Part shown: piece by piece, positions 5,376 to 6,004 of the stretch
Position numbering within the stretch: position 1 is the first letter of the stretch
Layout: each line of letters begins with the position of its first letter
NCBI GenBank assembly: GCA_946415795.1
Contig: CAMKTW010000106.1
Span: 1-6,004 of the forward strand
DNA from: an uncultured Bacteroidales bacterium
Lineage (GTDB): Bacteria; Bacteroidota; Bacteroidia; Bacteroidales; UBA932
Direction of reading: 5' to 3'
DNA length: 6,004 nt
Notes under the pieces: generated by a model
What the model was told of the DNA's origin: nothing
Database searches by the model: none
The model's input: the letters and a program-made list of their open reading frames with translations, nothing else
Translations under genes and position numbers: made by a program

Positions 5376-5873
5376 ATGAAAAAAGTATTATCCGTAATTG
5401 CAGCTTTCGCGCTCACCGCTTTTATCACCACCTCCTGCGGTCTCACCGGCTCGACTGCCGCCAACCCCTCAACCAGCGGCACCACCACCGGCACTGCCCT
5501 TACCAACCTGTTCGCCCAGTTTTTGAAAGACGGCAGGCTTGACACCAGCAACATCAGCAACCTGATCAACCTCGCAACCCTCGCCACCAGTATCCAGAGC
5601 CTTAAGGGCAACAGCCAGAACAACTCTGTCCTGGGCAGCTTCGCAGCCGGTCTGGTGAACGGTTCCAAGAACACCATCACCAACACCAACAGCTCCGCAA
5701 TCACTAACCTGCTGGCAGCACTGGTGAACAACACCGACGTCTCTTCGCTGGCTGCGCTGCTCACCCGCAGCGGTGAGATTGACGAGCAGGCGGCTGCCGA
5801 GGCTCAGAATACCCAGGCTATGAGCAGCACCACCGGTGTACTTAACAAGATCTTCACCTTGATGGGCAAATAA
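5376..5873 (+). CDS. Small lipoprotein, Asn/Thr/Ser/Ala/Leu-rich, unknown function
   Basis: The 165-residue product has a lipoprotein signal peptide: MKK, hydrophobic VLSVIAAFALTAFI, then TTSC with C21 as the lipidated cysteine (a loose lipobox, acceptable in Bacteroidota). After C21 comes a flexible Gly/Ser/Thr linker to about residue 40 with no acidic surface-export signal of the kind used by Bacteroidota, so the periplasmic face is likelier. The mature part shows two related amphipathic helical blocks, TNLFAQFLKDGRLDTSNI (from about residue 43) and TNLLAALVNNTDVSSLAALL (from about 110). It has only one cysteine, the lipidated one. Codon use is strongly biased: 16 of 17 Asn codons are AAC, suggesting high expression. 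It starts 27 nt after the transporter gene, without a TAnnTTTG promoter between, and its stop overlaps the next start. I do not recognise the family. Confidence 0.85.
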   Translation: MKKVLSVIAAFALTAFITTSCGLTGSTAANPSTSGTTTGTALTNLFAQFLKDGRLDTSNISNLINLATLATSIQSLKGNSQNNSVLGSFAAGLVNGSKNTITNTNSSAITNLLAALVNNTDVSSLAALLTRSGEIDEQAAAEAQNTQAMSSTTGVLNKIFTLMGK

Positions 5874-6004
5874 TGGAGAGGCTCTGGTCAGTAACAATCA
5901 AGGGCGCAATTCTTTGCGCCCTTATTGCTGGTTGCTCCCGGGGCGGTGTTCCCGAGTTTGACTATGAGGAGCTCAACGCACAGGCAACACAGGAGGATCT
6001 GCAG
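5873..6004 (+). CDS. Second lipoprotein, N-terminal 44 residues (cut by window edge)
   Basis: ATG at 5873-5875 overlaps the preceding stop in TAATG, and the frame stays open for 44 codons to the window end. The peptide is MERLWSVTIK, hydrophobic GAILCALIAG, then C21 in a perfect LIAGC lipobox, then SRGGVPEFDYEELNAQATQ. A complete signal peptide with an ideal lipobox directly after a coupled start is unlikely by chance. The mature part begins acidic (EFDYEEL), but too little is visible to name a family. The 1-nt overlap indicates translational coupling to the lipoprotein before it. A 10-bp hairpin sits within the signal-peptide codons (5900-5923) and may restrain expression. Confidence 0.75.
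   Translation, partial: MERLWSVTIKGAILCALIAGCSRGGVPEFDYEELNAQATQEDLQ
5900..5923 (+). promoter_or_regulatory. Perfect 10-bp hairpin inside the second lipoprotein's signal-peptide codons
   Basis: AAGGGCGCAA (5900-5909) and TTGCGCCCTT (5914-5923) pair perfectly around the loop TTCT. It begins 27 nt after the first lipoprotein's stop, where a terminator would sit, but only TTATT follows, so the U-tract is poor. It may act as a partial terminator, a processing or stability site for the upstream mRNA end, or a brake on the downstream gene. Confidence 0.6.

Noticed and set aside
1..6004. Window ends looking like restriction ends (GATCT at left, CTGCAG at right)
   Set aside because: GATC and AGATCT also occur inside the window, so the coincidence says nothing firm about how it was obtained.

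Overview
The window looks like a chromosomal segment of a member of the Bacteroidota, most likely Bacteroidales. Three promoters fit the Bacteroidota pattern (TTG or TTTG, an 18-20 bp gap, then TAnnTTTG), Shine-Dalgarno sites are weak or absent, and the bL21, bL27, sirtuin and transposase proteins all have a Bacteroidales flavour. It is mostly ordinary chromosome with one repeat-associated transposase locus. I see no phage, plasmid, CRISPR, rRNA or tRNA. Family assignments come from recognising motifs and remembered homologues; no search was run.

Left edge (1-1276): the first 172 bases are the 5' end of a minus-strand gene, cut by the window edge, for a DNA glycosylase of the uracil-DNA-glycosylase superfamily. 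Divergent from it is a REP-associated tyrosine transposase (RAYT) gene, 272-1144. It keeps a promoter, a ribosome binding site and its catalytic motifs but is interrupted by an in-frame TAG at codon 17, where relatives have Trp. Just downstream is a pair of 35-bp REP-like palindromes in inverted orientation (1183-1276), the kind of element RAYTs act on.

Middle (1396-2205): rplU and rpmA, for ribosomal proteins bL21 and bL27, form a minus-strand operon that ends at a strong intrinsic terminator. Its promoter physically overlaps the divergent promoter of the plus-strand operon to its right, so the two should compete for RNA polymerase.

Right (2232-6004): a compact plus-strand gene set with gaps of 5, 4 and 27 nt and a final 1-nt overlap. 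It encodes an ATPase_2-like P-loop protein in which both expected Mg2+-ligand positions are lysine, a class III (CobB/SIRT5-type) sirtuin, a 12-TM MFS transporter resembling the MFSD1 group, a small Asn/Thr/Ser-rich lipoprotein, and the start of a second lipoprotein cut by the window end. No terminator separates the first four genes. The genes do not add up to a pathway I know.

The observations most worth checking are the pseudoATPase-like Mg2+-site lysines, the REP pair beside a nonsense-mutated RAYT, and the interlocked divergent promoters.
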